Part shown: positions 49,017-57,809 of the stretch, piece by piece
Layout of the letters: each line of letters begins with the position of its first letter
Position numbering within the stretch: the first letter of the stretch is position 1
Assembly (NCBI RefSeq): GCF_025751555.1
Contig: NZ_JAOWLB010000001.1
Location: 372,001 to 436,000, forward strand
Length of the DNA: 64,000 bases
Direction of reading: 5' to 3'
Origin: Ruegeria aquimaris
Lineage (GTDB): Bacteria > Pseudomonadota > Alphaproteobacteria > Rhodobacterales > Rhodobacteraceae
Made by a program: the position numbers and the translations under genes
Notes under the pieces: model-generated
The model's input: the letters and a program-made list of their open reading frames with translations, nothing else
Database searches by the model: none
What the model was told of the DNA's origin: nothing

Positions 49017-49436
49017 TCAACGCAACTCCTCCGGAACAGGCTTGTCCGCCCCGGCCTGATCCCATGCATGCGCCGCGATCGACCAGTTCCCGTCCGATTT
49101 CACCAACAGGTAACCACTTATGTCGTGGTTCACGTCCTCGCCGTTCTCGAGCAGTTCCGACATCGCAAGCACCACGGCAACATTGCCGAAACGAAGGATC
49201 TGCATACCGCGCGTATGCTCTTCGAAGGCATGAAGGTTCTTGCGCGCTACGGTCTCCATACGATCAATGAAGGCGTCAAGCGACCGCGCCACAGCTGGGC
49301 GCGCGGCCCCCACCAGGATGGCGCCTTCCAGGAAATCCGCCCGGAAACGGTCCCAATCGGGCGCCGATTCGTTACCCCATTTCATTGCCTCGAAATGCGA
49401 CCCGACGAGCGCGCAGATTTCGGCTTCGTCATCCAT
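49017..49436 (-). CDS. SnoaL/NTF2-like small protein
   Basis: 139 residues with the cone-like NTF2 pattern: early helices (EICALVGSHFEAMKWG) and a C-terminal sheet ending YLLVKSDGNWSIAAHAWDQ. GGAGG lies 7 bases before the ATG. Such folds act as small isomerases, hydratases or protein-binding modules. Function unknown. It sits alone between purD and the third cyclase gene. Confidence 0.75.
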   Translation of the reverse strand: MDDEAEICALVGSHFEAMKWGNESAPDWDRFRADFLEGAILVGAARPAVARSLDAFIDRMETVARKNLHAFEEHTRGMQILRFGNVAVVLAMSELLENGEDVNHDISGYLLVKSDGNWSIAAHAWDQAGADKPVPEELR

Positions 49437-49548
49437 ATCATGACCTCCGGCAGGAATACGTTCCGGGCCACACTATCACGAAACCGCATTTTCTCGCAGC
49501 ACCCGGCACCTGAAAGCTCCGTTTTTGGCCCACTCCCGCGGAACCGCT

Positions 49549-51330
49549 TCAGAACAGCCCCGATTTCCTCAGCCCCGCCACCAGCAGCGCATTATGCTCG
49601 GGAAACCGGTAAAGCGTCAGGCGCCCGGCAACGATACTGTCAAGAAAGGCGGGCGCGAAACCGGCAAGCGCCTCGGCATGGGGCCGCGCCTCCTCGGGCC
49701 GGCCCAGATGGGCCGCCGCCGCAATCATCAGGGCCCGCCTGATCGGGGCACGTGGCGTCATCTCGATCGCCCGTTCGCCCCACCGGCGGGCCTCGATAAA
49801 ATCACCCTCGGCAAAACTGGCCTGGGCCAGCGCCAGGTATGCGTCTCCAACCCAGATATCGGCATCCCTCGGCGAGAGCCGCAGCGCCAGCAACGCGTGT
49901 TCCCTCGCGTCTTCGGTGCGCCCTACCAGCGACTCATGCCAGGCCATGAAGAAGAGGTTCAGCGCAAAGTTCGGGTTGAGCTCAAAGGCACGTCTGAAAT
50001 CGGCGGTGGCCGCATCATAGTCATGTCGAAAATGGCGGATCATACCCCGCGCCGCCAGCGCTCTCGGATCGGACCTGTTGTTCTGGAACAGCCGATCCGC
50101 TGCGGCTTCCGCATGTCGCAACGATTCCTCGGGCGCTTCACCAAACTGGTAAAGGTACCGGATTGTATAGACATAGGCCTGGATCCAAAGCGCTTGCGTG
50201 TTGCGCGGATCAAGTTCCAGCGCCCGCCGGGTAAGCTCCAGAACCTTATCATGGCCCTCGCTGTCGGAAAATGCACCTTCCTGGAACGTTGCCTGCGCCT
50301 TTAGCGCCAGATCGTAGGAACTGATGTCGATACCCCGCGCGCGCCCCGCGCGCTCCAGTTCGGCCTTGTTGATCTGCGGTGCGATCGCGCCGACGACGCT
50401 GCTGGTGATCTCGTCCTGGAGTTCGAATACGTCCTCGATATCGCGGTCATAGCGCTCCGCCCAGACATGAGCGCCGGTTTCGCAATCAATCAGCTGGGCC
50501 GTGATGCGCACACGACTAGCCGCGCGGCGCAAGCTGCCCTCCAGCATGTACCGTACACCGAGACCCCGGGCCACTTCGCTATGCGTGACGGGCCGACCCT
50601 TGTAGGAAAATGATGAATTGCGGGCTATCACGAACAAGTCGGGGAACCGCGACAGCTCGGTGATGATATCCTCGCAGACCCCGTCGCAAAAGTATTCCTG
50701 CTCCGGGTCGGCGGACATGTTCTGGAATGCGAGAACCGCGATCGAGGGTTTCCTCTGGACCGGACCGGGCGCTTGCGCCTGAACGAACGGCGCAGTGCCT
50801 TCCAGGTCGATGGCATAGGCATGTACCGGCGACGGTATGTTCTTCAGACTCAGCTTGCCCAGATCGACAAACGAAAGCCCGACCTTGCCCCGGACCTGGC
50901 TTTGAACATCCGCCGAAACAACGATACCGCCGGGCTCGGCCTGTGCCTCGAGGCGCGCCGCAATGTTCACCCCGTCACCGTAGATCTCTCCATCATCGAC
51001 GACGACATCCCCGACATGAATACCGATGCGGTAGCGAATGCGCTCCTCCACGGTGCCGGTTTCTATCCTGCCCACGGCGTCTTGAATCAGGGCTGCGGTC
51101 TCGACAGCCTCCACGACACTCGCGAAAAGGACCAGCAACCCGTCCCCGGTCAGCTTTACGATCTTGCCACCCCCCCGCAGGATCGCGGGGTCAAAAACAT
51201 CCCGGCGCATATCTTTCAACCGGGCAATCGTCCCGGCCTCGTCTGTCGCCATCAACCGCGAATACCCGACCATATCGGCGGCGAAGATTGCTGCAAGCCG
51301 GCGTGACACCTGAAAACCTTTATTTCCCAT
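49549..51330 (-). CDS. Class III nucleotidyl cyclase with TolB-like and TPR domains (paralogue 3)
   Basis: 593 residues, the same three parts. Metal Asp19 and Asp63, first purine-specifying Lys59 (VKLTGDG) and Asn122/Arg126 are intact. The second purine-specifying position carries Glu115 (EIYGDG), while the other two paralogues have Asp. A TolB-like module starts near residue 205 (VLAFQNMSADPEQEYFCDG), then TPRs with ALAARGMIRHFRHDYDAA. Start is uncertain: ATG 51330 is chosen, ATG 51360 is also in frame. Confidence 0.85.
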   Translation of the reverse strand: MGNKGFQVSRRLAAIFAADMVGYSRLMATDEAGTIARLKDMRRDVFDPAILRGGGKIVKLTGDGLLVLFASVVEAVETAALIQDAVGRIETGTVEERIRYRIGIHVGDVVVDDGEIYGDGVNIAARLEAQAEPGGIVVSADVQSQVRGKVGLSFVDLGKLSLKNIPSPVHAYAIDLEGTAPFVQAQAPGPVQRKPSIAVLAFQNMSADPEQEYFCDGVCEDIITELSRFPDLFVIARNSSFSYKGRPVTHSEVARGLGVRYMLEGSLRRAASRVRITAQLIDCETGAHVWAERYDRDIEDVFELQDEITSSVVGAIAPQINKAELERAGRARGIDISSYDLALKAQATFQEGAFSDSEGHDKVLELTRRALELDPRNTQALWIQAYVYTIRYLYQFGEAPEESLRHAEAAADRLFQNNRSDPRALAARGMIRHFRHDYDAATADFRRAFELNPNFALNLFFMAWHESLVGRTEDAREHALLALRLSPRDADIWVGDAYLALAQASFAEGDFIEARRWGERAIEMTPRAPIRRALMIAAAAHLGRPEEARPHAEALAGFAPAFLDSIVAGRLTLYRFPEHNALLVAGLRKSGLF

Positions 51331-51508
51331 CAAGCGTGAAATCCACGTCGAATGGTACATTTGACCGGCTTGGCATTCAAAGCCCTATTCTCGCATGGCA
51401 AGACGCCCGCCACTCACCACAACCGCGACCGGGATACTGCATGCCCTCCAAGACACAGGCGAAGGTTTTCGATACTCTGCTCCCCATAGGCTCAAAAGAG
51501 GTTCCCCA

Positions 51509-51895
51509 ATGAATAAGACGGTCGCGATCTTTACGTTCTTCTTCTGTACACCCCTCCCTGCATTCGCCGACCCCGCCTCTGAATGTGGCGGCGGCAGCCA
51601 GGTCGAGACCGGCGCCTGCGTGGCCGACACGCTGACCCGCGTCGATGCGACGGTCGAGCTCTATCTCGGCTTTGCCATGACCGCCGCGCAAGAGCTGGAC
51701 GAGGTGACCGGCCGCAAGGTCGCCGCACCGGCGCTGACCGCCGCGCAAGACGCCTGGGCTGCCTATCGCGATGCCCATTGCGAATATGTCGGCGCAACCT
51801 TCGGCGGCGGGTCGGGCACCGGCATCGGGATCAATTCCTGCCGGATCGAACTGGGCCGCGACCGCGCCCGCGATCTGATCCGCTACACCCAATAA
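51509..51895 (+). CDS. Periplasmic protein of the LprI/DUF1311 lysozyme-inhibitor type
   Basis: 128 residues with a signal peptide (cleavage after FADP region). Four mature cysteines (ECGGG, GACVAD, HCEYV, SCRIEL) and the AQDAWAAYRDAHCEYVG core match the LprI/DUF1311 family, some members of which inhibit lysozyme. ATG 51509 follows AAAAGAGG. Role here unknown. A GGTGGGCA-GTC-TGCCCACC hairpin sits at 51918-51936 just after the stop. Confidence 0.8.
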   Translation: MNKTVAIFTFFFCTPLPAFADPASECGGGSQVETGACVADTLTRVDATVELYLGFAMTAAQELDEVTGRKVAAPALTAAQDAWAAYRDAHCEYVGATFGGGSGTGIGINSCRIELGRDRARDLIRYTQ

Positions 51896-51977
51896 CCCCA
51901 GAGGACAGGCCCCGTAGGGTGGGCAGTCTGCCCACCTCCGACCGTCCGATATCACCTCCACCACCGCCAACAACCGG

Positions 51978-52025
51978 TGTACAAAACGGTCAATCGCCCT
52001 CTGGAACCCTGTACAAAACGGTCAA
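51978..52025. promoter_or_regulatory. Two 16-bp exact direct repeats upstream of xseA
   Basis: TGTACAAAACGGTCAA at 51978-51993 and again at 52010-52025, exactly 32 bases apart (about three helical turns), 80-128 bases before the xseA ATG. Looks like tandem regulator sites; the binding protein is unknown. Confidence 0.6.
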
Positions 52026-52105
52026 AACACAGCCTTCGCGCGATCCGCTTGGCCTTCTCCCCCGACCGGTCTAATCTGTCCGGGCAGGCAAATCAGGACA
52101 CGGAC

Positions 52106-53587
52106 ATGGACCTTCTCGACGACCCCCAACCGGGACAGAACATGCCCGAATTCACCGTATCCGAGATCTCGGGCGAGGTGAAACGCGCGCTGGAAAGCAG
52201 CTTTGGCCGCATCCGGGTGCGCGGCGAGGTCGGGCGCGTGTTCCAGGCCCGCTCCGGCCATCTCTATTACGACATCAAGGACGACCGTAACGTGCTGGCC
52301 TGCACCACCTGGAAAGGCCAGGTCGCCAGCCTTTCGGTGGTGCCAGAAGAGGGGTTGGAGGTCGTCGTGACCGGCCGCCTGACCGCTTTTGGCGCCCAGT
52401 CGAAATACAATCTCAACGTCGACGAGGTCGCCGTCGCCGGTCAGGGCGCGCTGATGGCGCTTCTGGAAAAACGCAAGAAAGCCCTTGAATCCGAAGGACT
52501 TTTTGCGCCCGAGCGCAAGCGGCCCCTGCCCTATCTGCCACAGATCATCGGCGTGATCACCTCGCCGCAGGGGGCGGTGATCCGCGATATCCTGCACCGG
52601 CTGCGCGACCGCTTTCCACGCAAGGTGCTGATCTGGCCCGTGGCCGTGCAGGGCGCCAATTGCGCCCCCGAGGTGGCCCGCGCCATCGACGGGTTCAACC
52701 GGCTCACCCCCGGTGGCGCGCTGCCCCGGCCCGACCTCTTGATCGTGGCGCGCGGTGGCGGCTCGATCGAGGATCTCTGGGGCTTCAACGAGGAAATCGT
52801 CGCCCGCGCGGCAGCCGCTAGCCAGATCCCGCTGATTTCGGCCGTGGGGCACGAGACCGACACCACGCTGATCGACTATGTCTCCGACCGCCGCGCCCCC
52901 ACCCCCACCGCCGCCGCCGAGATGGCCGTCCCCGTCCGCCTCGAACTCTTGGCCTGGACCGGCGAACAGGGCGCCCGCCTGTCGCGCGCGGCCTCGGATG
53001 CGGTGCAGCGCCGCGCCCAGCGCCTGCGTGACCTGTCGCGCGCCCTGCCCACCGGAGAAAGCCTTTTTTCCGTTCCAAGACAACGGTTTGACCGGATCGC
53101 CGACAAGCTCGACGGCGCCCTGGTGACCGGGGTTCAGCGCCGCCGCCTGCGCCTGGCCGAGCTCTCCGCTCCGCTGCGCCCTACCAGCCTGCGCGCCTTG
53201 GTGACCGCCCGCCGCGACCACCTCGCCCATCTCGGTTCCCGCCTGTCGCCGCGCGCGCTGGACCGCGAGATCGTGGCGCAGGGCGACCGGCTGACCCGTC
53301 TGTCCGATCGCTTGCAGGCCGCCCAAACCACCCGCGTCGACCGCCTGCGCCAGCGGCTCGACGCCACCGACCGTCTGCGCATCCAGCTCAGCTACAAGGC
53401 CACGCTCGCGCGCGGCTACGCCGTCGTGCGCGACGATCAGGGCACGCTTCTCACCACCCGAGCAGAGGCGGCCAAGGCCGCCGCCCTCCAGATCGAATTC
53501 GCCGATGGCACGCTCGACACCGGCGCCGCCCCGGCAAAAGCCCCCAGATCAAGACAGAAACCGCCCGAACAGGGCTCGCTTTTCTGA
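52106..53587 (+). CDS. xseA: Exodeoxyribonuclease VII, large subunit
   Basis: Catalytic subunit of ExoVII, which degrades single-stranded DNA to oligonucleotides; the small subunit XseB is not in the window. The N-terminal OB-fold (VSEISGEVKRALESSFGRIRVRGEV to VLACTTWKG) and the nuclease core (ITSPQGAVIRDILHRLRDR, ARGGGSIEDLWGFNEE, SAVGHETDTTLIDYVSDRRAPTPTAAAEM) are present, then a coiled coil. 493 residues, normal. ATG 52106 starts the OB-fold; the frame upstream to 51977 is intergenic. Overlaps the next GST by TGATG. Confidence 0.96.
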   Translation: MDLLDDPQPGQNMPEFTVSEISGEVKRALESSFGRIRVRGEVGRVFQARSGHLYYDIKDDRNVLACTTWKGQVASLSVVPEEGLEVVVTGRLTAFGAQSKYNLNVDEVAVAGQGALMALLEKRKKALESEGLFAPERKRPLPYLPQIIGVITSPQGAVIRDILHRLRDRFPRKVLIWPVAVQGANCAPEVARAIDGFNRLTPGGALPRPDLLIVARGGGSIEDLWGFNEEIVARAAAASQIPLISAVGHETDTTLIDYVSDRRAPTPTAAAEMAVPVRLELLAWTGEQGARLSRAASDAVQRRAQRLRDLSRALPTGESLFSVPRQRFDRIADKLDGALVTGVQRRRLRLAELSAPLRPTSLRALVTARRDHLAHLGSRLSPRALDREIVAQGDRLTRLSDRLQAAQTTRVDRLRQRLDATDRLRIQLSYKATLARGYAVVRDDQGTLLTTRAEAAKAAALQIEFADGTLDTGAAPAKAPRSRQKPPEQGSLF

Positions 53588-54228
53588 TGCTGACGATCTG
53601 GGGCCGCAAGACATCCTCGAACGTGCAGGCGCTGATGTGGTGCGTCGGTGAACTCGACCTGCCCCATATCCGCCATGACGCAGGCCACCGCTATGGCGGG
53701 CTCGACACGCCCGAGTTCGGCCGCCTCAATCCCAACCGCACCATCCCGGTGCTTCAGGACGGGACCAACCCGCCGATCTGGGAAACCGGCGCCATCCTGC
53801 GCTATCTCGCCGCCCGCTATGGCAAGGACAGCTTCTGGCCCGCCGATCCCATCCGCCGCGCGCGGGTCGATCAATGGGCTGAATGGGCCAAGCTGAACGT
53901 GGCCCAGGCCTTCACCACCCCTGTCTTCTGGCGCGTGGTCCGCACCGCCCCACAGCAGCGTGACCCCGTTGCCATCGCCCAGGCCCTGCAAGAGCTGGAG
54001 GCGAAACTTGCCCTCGCCGACACCCAGCTGTCGCGCCACGCACATCTTGCCGGAGACGCCTTTACCCTGGCCGATATCCAGCTCGGCCATATCCTCTATC
54101 GCTACTACGACATCGACATCACCCGCGCACCGCTGCCGCATCTGCAACTCTACTATCAACGCCTCTGCGCGCGCCCGGCTTTCCGCCAACACGTGATGAT
54201 CTCCTACGAAGAGCTTCGGGTCACCTGA
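53587..54228 (+). CDS. Glutathione S-transferase
   Basis: 213 residues. N-terminal domain begins LTIWGRKTSSNVQ (Ser in the activation position), with NPNRTIPVLQDG and ETGAILRYL; the C-terminal helical domain is complete (QWAEWAKLNV, GDAFTLADIQLGHI). A different subclass from the gene at 43934. Its ATG overlaps the xseA stop (TGATG), so it is co-translated with xseA. Confidence 0.9.
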   Translation: MLTIWGRKTSSNVQALMWCVGELDLPHIRHDAGHRYGGLDTPEFGRLNPNRTIPVLQDGTNPPIWETGAILRYLAARYGKDSFWPADPIRRARVDQWAEWAKLNVAQAFTTPVFWRVVRTAPQQRDPVAIAQALQELEAKLALADTQLSRHAHLAGDAFTLADIQLGHILYRYYDIDITRAPLPHLQLYYQRLCARPAFRQHVMISYEELRVT

Positions 54229-54231
54229 GCC

Positions 54232-54292
54232 CCTTCATTTCGCTGAAAATACTCCGGGGGAATCGCCACAGGCGATGGGGGCAGCGCCCCCC
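54232..54292 (+). repeat. Dispersed intergenic element, long form (copy 8)
   Basis: TTCATTTCGCTGAAAATACT core, ATCGCC-ACA-GGCGAT hairpin, then GGGGGC-AGC-GCCCCC, between convergent genes and adjoining the stop of the minus-strand hypothetical gene. Confidence 0.85.
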
Positions 54293-54302
54293 CTGCCCGG
54301 CC

Positions 54303-54695
54303 TCAGACCCCGACATCCGGCCCGTAACAGAGCATCTCTTCGCCGATCTCCTCGGCCTCGTAGAGTTCGGTCTGGGTCGGATCGCCCTCGAACTGCGCCA
54401 CCAGCCCACGGCCGGTATCGCGAAACACCCAGCATTGCGGGTCGAACCGGTCCTCGTAGACGAAACAGATCTGCCCCGCCTGTTCGTACCAGACGCCTTC
54501 CTTGCACTCGCCATCCAGGAACGACCAGATCACCCGCCGCCCGGACATGTACCGCTCGACCCCATAGGCGGTGCCGTCAAAACCATAGAACAGCGTCTTG
54601 CCCTGTGTATAGCGGTCGAACTCATCCGCCGACATGACAGGCTGCGCCAGCACCGGCGGCGCCAGCATCGCAAGAATCAGGGCCAATCGCATCAT
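54303..54695 (-). CDS. Secreted protein of unknown function
   Basis: 130 residues with a short signal peptide (MMRLALILAMLAPPVLA, then QPV). The mature part has three cysteines plus a late one (DGECKEG, QICFVYED, QCWVFRD, MLCYG), suggesting disulfides, and a glycine/aromatic-rich beta pattern. Resembles uncharacterised proteins seen in related roseobacters. Precedes the AlkB-type gene with a 33-bp gap but on the same strand. Confidence 0.6.
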   Translation of the reverse strand: MMRLALILAMLAPPVLAQPVMSADEFDRYTQGKTLFYGFDGTAYGVERYMSGRRVIWSFLDGECKEGVWYEQAGQICFVYEDRFDPQCWVFRDTGRGLVAQFEGDPTQTELYEAEEIGEEMLCYGPDVGV

Positions 54696-54728
54696 GCGTT
54701 CAAGTTTGGCAGAAGCCGCCGCCGGGGG

Positions 54729-55727
54729 CTACTCACACTTCCCTGTGACCGCGTGAACCCGGGGGTCCATCACCCGCCGCCAGAGCGGCGGCACGGTGGC
54801 CAGAACCGCCATGATCGGCATCGCATAGGGCCATTGCGGCATCTCGGGATCCAGCCGCAGCGCCGCGAAATCGCGGGCCGGGTTCTGGTGGTGATCGGAA
54901 TGGCGGGGCGCGTTCAGCATCATCGCCGAACTGTACCAATGCGGCGCATTCCAGGAATGCTGCGCGCGGGCCGGTTCGTATTTGCCATTGGCCAGCGTTT
55001 CGCGCCGAAGCCCGTAATGCTGGATGTAATCGGCCAGCAGCAACTGTATCTGCGCGTAACCCGCCAACAGCAGCAGCACCAGCACCCCGCGCCCGCCCGC
55101 CAGCAACCAGGCCACCGCAAGCATCGTCGCCGCCCCTGCCAGATAGGCCCGATAGGGGGTCGCGCCCCGGCCCTGCCGCAATGCGCGTTCGGCCGCCAGT
55201 CCGGCCCGGAACGACCCGACCCAGGCGCGCGGCAGAAAGGCCCAGAACCCCTGACCCAGACGGGCCGAATTCGGATCGCGCGGGGTGGCCACCCAGAGGT
55301 GATGCACCCGCATATGGGCCGAGCTGTGGTGACCGAACAGCAGGCTGACATAGATCGCCGCCCCCAGCCAGTGCTGCCATCGCTCGCCCCGATGGATCAG
55401 TTCATGCGCGTTCGAATTCGACACCTGCCCGAAACACAGCGCCACCGCCACACCCAGCGCCACAGCCTGCACGCCGCTCAGCGGCCCCTGCGCCAGCGCC
55501 GGGATCGCCAGCACCAGCAGCGCGAAATGCGCCCCCGCCAGCACCATCGGCAAGTCCCGGGCGGCCGCCCAGTCGGCCGCCGCCAGCGGCCGCACCGGCA
55601 GCTTGTCCATCACCGCCACATAGACGGTCATCCAGATCAGCGCGCCCCAAGCCCAGCCGCCTCCGAGCAGACAGGCGGCACCCAGCACCGCATAGGGCGA
55701 CAGGCTGGCAAGGATATAGCGATACAT
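54729..55727 (-). CDS. AlkB-type membrane fatty-acid/alkane hydroxylase
   Basis: 332 residues with several hydrophobic helices and the eight-histidine pattern of the family: HELIHRG near residue 110, HSSAHMRVHH near 142, and APRHSDHHQNP near 270, with DYIQHYGL between. Di-iron membrane monooxygenase. Shorter than canonical AlkB (about 400). Electron partners are unknown, though a 2Fe-2S ferredoxin gene is elsewhere in the window. ATG 55727 begins the first helix. Confidence 0.85.
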   Translation of the reverse strand: MYRYILASLSPYAVLGAACLLGGGWAWGALIWMTVYVAVMDKLPVRPLAAADWAAARDLPMVLAGAHFALLVLAIPALAQGPLSGVQAVALGVAVALCFGQVSNSNAHELIHRGERWQHWLGAAIYVSLLFGHHSSAHMRVHHLWVATPRDPNSARLGQGFWAFLPRAWVGSFRAGLAAERALRQGRGATPYRAYLAGAATMLAVAWLLAGGRGVLVLLLLAGYAQIQLLLADYIQHYGLRRETLANGKYEPARAQHSWNAPHWYSSAMMLNAPRHSDHHQNPARDFAALRLDPEMPQWPYAMPIMAVLATVPPLWRRVMDPRVHAVTGKCE

Positions 55728-55839
55728 GCGGGCTCCCTCGGTACCGGTGCTTCTGCTTAACATCGCGTCAGCCGCGCGAAAATCCCCTTGCTCGTCCGCT
55801 GCAGCCCACGTCAACTGGACCCAAAGACCGGAGGACCCC

Positions 55840-56478
55840 ATGAGCCACACCCTGTTCTGGATCGCCGCCGCCTGCGCGCTGGCCTATCTGGCGCTGACCG
55901 CCCGCCCCGCCAGCCTGATGCGCAGCGCGATCAAGACCGCCTCGGTGGCGCTGCTGGCGCTGATGGCGCTGGTCGCGGGCGGCCCCATGCTGCTGGTGCT
56001 GGCGCTGGCCCTTTGCGCGCTGGGCGACTGGCTGCTCTCGCGGGAGACCGAGGCCACCTTCATGGCCGGTGTCGGCGCTTTCGCCGCCGGTCACCTGGCC
56101 TATGCCGCCCTGTTCCTGACCCATCCCGCCAGCGAGACCGCGCGGCTCGCCTCAGTGTGGCCACTGGTGGCGGGCCTCGCGGTGCTGGGGCTGGTGATGG
56201 CCAGCCTGCTCGGCCCCCGTGCGGGCGCCCTGCGGGCGCCGGTGCTGGCCTATATCCCCATCATCCTCGGTATGGGTCTGGCCGCGCTGACCCTTCCACA
56301 GTCGGGCATGCTGGCCTGGGTGCTGCCTGCGGCAGCGGCGTTCATTGCCTCCGACATGATCCTCGCGACCGAGAAATTCCTGCTGCCGCCCGACCACCCC
56401 GCCCTGCGCCTCACCCCCTATCTGGTCTGGCCGCTCTACTGGGGCGCGCAGATGGGCTTTGCCCTTGCGCTCACCTGA
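55840..56478 (+). CDS. Lysoplasmalogenase-like (TMEM86/YhhN) membrane protein
   Basis: 212 residues, about eight hydrophobic helices. The pattern CALGDWLLSRE near residue 60, GHLAYAALF near 88 and the AFIASDMILATEKF segment near 170 match the YhhN/TMEM86 family, which hydrolyses the vinyl-ether bond of lysoplasmalogens. CCGGAGGA precedes ATG 55840. Faces the AlkB-type gene. Whether the host makes plasmalogens is not known. Confidence 0.85.
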   Translation: MSHTLFWIAAACALAYLALTARPASLMRSAIKTASVALLALMALVAGGPMLLVLALALCALGDWLLSRETEATFMAGVGAFAAGHLAYAALFLTHPASETARLASVWPLVAGLAVLGLVMASLLGPRAGALRAPVLAYIPIILGMGLAALTLPQSGMLAWVLPAAAAFIASDMILATEKFLLPPDHPALRLTPYLVWPLYWGAQMGFALALT

Positions 56479-56539
56479 CCCTTTGCAACCGGCGCCAATC
56501 CGCATTAGGTGAGACAGGATCGCAAGCGGAGGGCCGGAC

Positions 56540-57715
56540 ATGGCGTTTTTCTCGAAACTCAAGGACCGTCTGTTCAAATCGTCCTCGAAAATCGAACAGG
56601 GGCTCGATGCGATTGTCGAGGATGGCGGGGTCGAGGAGACGGTTACCGCCGCTCAACCCGACCCGGTGATCCCCCAGCCCGACCCGGAACCGCAACCGGT
56701 GCCGGAACTGCCCGACACGCCCGAGATGCCGGAGCCGCAACCGGTTGACCCCGCCCCGGCGCCGATGCCGCCCGAGGCGCCACAACCAATCGACCCGGCC
56801 CCGCCCGCGGAAAGCACCCCAGGCCGTGGCCTGCTCGGCCGCCTTTTCGCCCGCCCCGGCGGCGCGACCGTGGTCCGCCGCACGCTGGACGACGACATGC
56901 TGGAACAGCTCGAAGAGCTGCTGATCGCCGCCGACATGGGCGTCGACACCGCCCTGCGCGTCACCGCCAACATGGCCGAGGGGCGGATGGGGCGCAAACT
57001 CTCGACGCAAGAGATCAAGGAATTGCTGGCGCAGGAAATCACCCGCATCATGGAGCCGGTCGCCCGCCCGATGCCGCTCTACCCCAAACGCCCGCAGGTG
57101 GTGCTGGTGGTGGGCGTCAACGGTTCGGGCAAGACCACCACCATCGGCAAGCTCGCCAGCCAGTTCAAGGCGGCCGGCAAGAAGGTGGTGATCGCCGCGG
57201 GCGATACCTTTCGCGCCGCCGCTGTCGAACAGCTCCAGGTCTGGGGCGACCGCGCCGGCGTGCCGGTGCTGACCGCGCCCGAAGGCTCGGACCCCGCCTC
57301 CCTCGCCTTCGACGCCATGACCCGGGCGCAGGCGGACGGCGCCGACCTGTTGCTGATCGACACGGCGGGCCGGTTGCAGAACCGCGCCGACCTGATGGAG
57401 GAACTGGCCAAGATCGTCCGCGTCATCCGCAAGAAGGACGACACCGCCCCCCACAATACGCTCCTGGTGCTCGACGCCACCACCGGCCAGAACGCGATCA
57501 GCCAAGTCGAAACCTTCCAGAAACTGGCCGATGTCTCGGGCCTGGTGATGACCAAGCTCGACGGCACCGCCAAGGGCGGCATTCTTGTTTCGCTGGCCGA
57601 CCGCTTTGGCCTGCCGATCCATGCCATCGGAGTGGGCGAACAGATCGACGATCTGGCCCCCTTCGACCCTCAGGACTTCGCCGCCGCCTTGACCGGGCTC
57701 GATACACAGGCATGA
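56540..57715 (+). CDS. ftsY: Signal recognition particle receptor FtsY
   Basis: GTPase that docks SRP-ribosome complexes at the inner membrane. A Pro/Glu-rich acidic region (about 35-95) precedes the NG domain: P-loop GVNGSGKTTTIGKL near residue 193, DTFRAAAVEQL, DTAGRLQNRADLMEEL, TKLDGTAKGG and GVGEQIDDLAPFDP. 391 residues. First gene of the ftsY-EamA-ispZ group typical of Rhodobacterales. Confidence 0.96.
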   Translation: MAFFSKLKDRLFKSSSKIEQGLDAIVEDGGVEETVTAAQPDPVIPQPDPEPQPVPELPDTPEMPEPQPVDPAPAPMPPEAPQPIDPAPPAESTPGRGLLGRLFARPGGATVVRRTLDDDMLEQLEELLIAADMGVDTALRVTANMAEGRMGRKLSTQEIKELLAQEITRIMEPVARPMPLYPKRPQVVLVVGVNGSGKTTTIGKLASQFKAAGKKVVIAAGDTFRAAAVEQLQVWGDRAGVPVLTAPEGSDPASLAFDAMTRAQADGADLLLIDTAGRLQNRADLMEELAKIVRVIRKKDDTAPHNTLLVLDATTGQNAISQVETFQKLADVSGLVMTKLDGTAKGGILVSLADRFGLPIHAIGVGEQIDDLAPFDPQDFAAALTGLDTQA

Positions 57716-57726
57716 CGCCCCTCCCC

Positions 57727-57780
57727 CTTCATTTCGCCAGAAATACTCTCGGGGGGTCCGGGGGGCAGACAGCCCCCCGG
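57727..57780 (+). repeat. Dispersed intergenic element, short form (copy 9)
   Basis: TTCATTTCGCCAGAAATACTC core, a TCC spacer and a GGGGGGC-AGACA-type hairpin with GCCCCCC. It lies between ftsY and the EamA gene, both plus strand. Confidence 0.75.
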
Positions 57781-57809
57781 CGCTGGCCCCGGAACACTCC
57801 CCCGCGATC

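Noticed and set aside
51918-51936. GGTGGGCA-GTC-TGCCCACC hairpin as a mobile element end
   Set aside because: A simple 8-bp hairpin after the LprI-like gene; more likely a transcript end, and no flanking duplications were seen.
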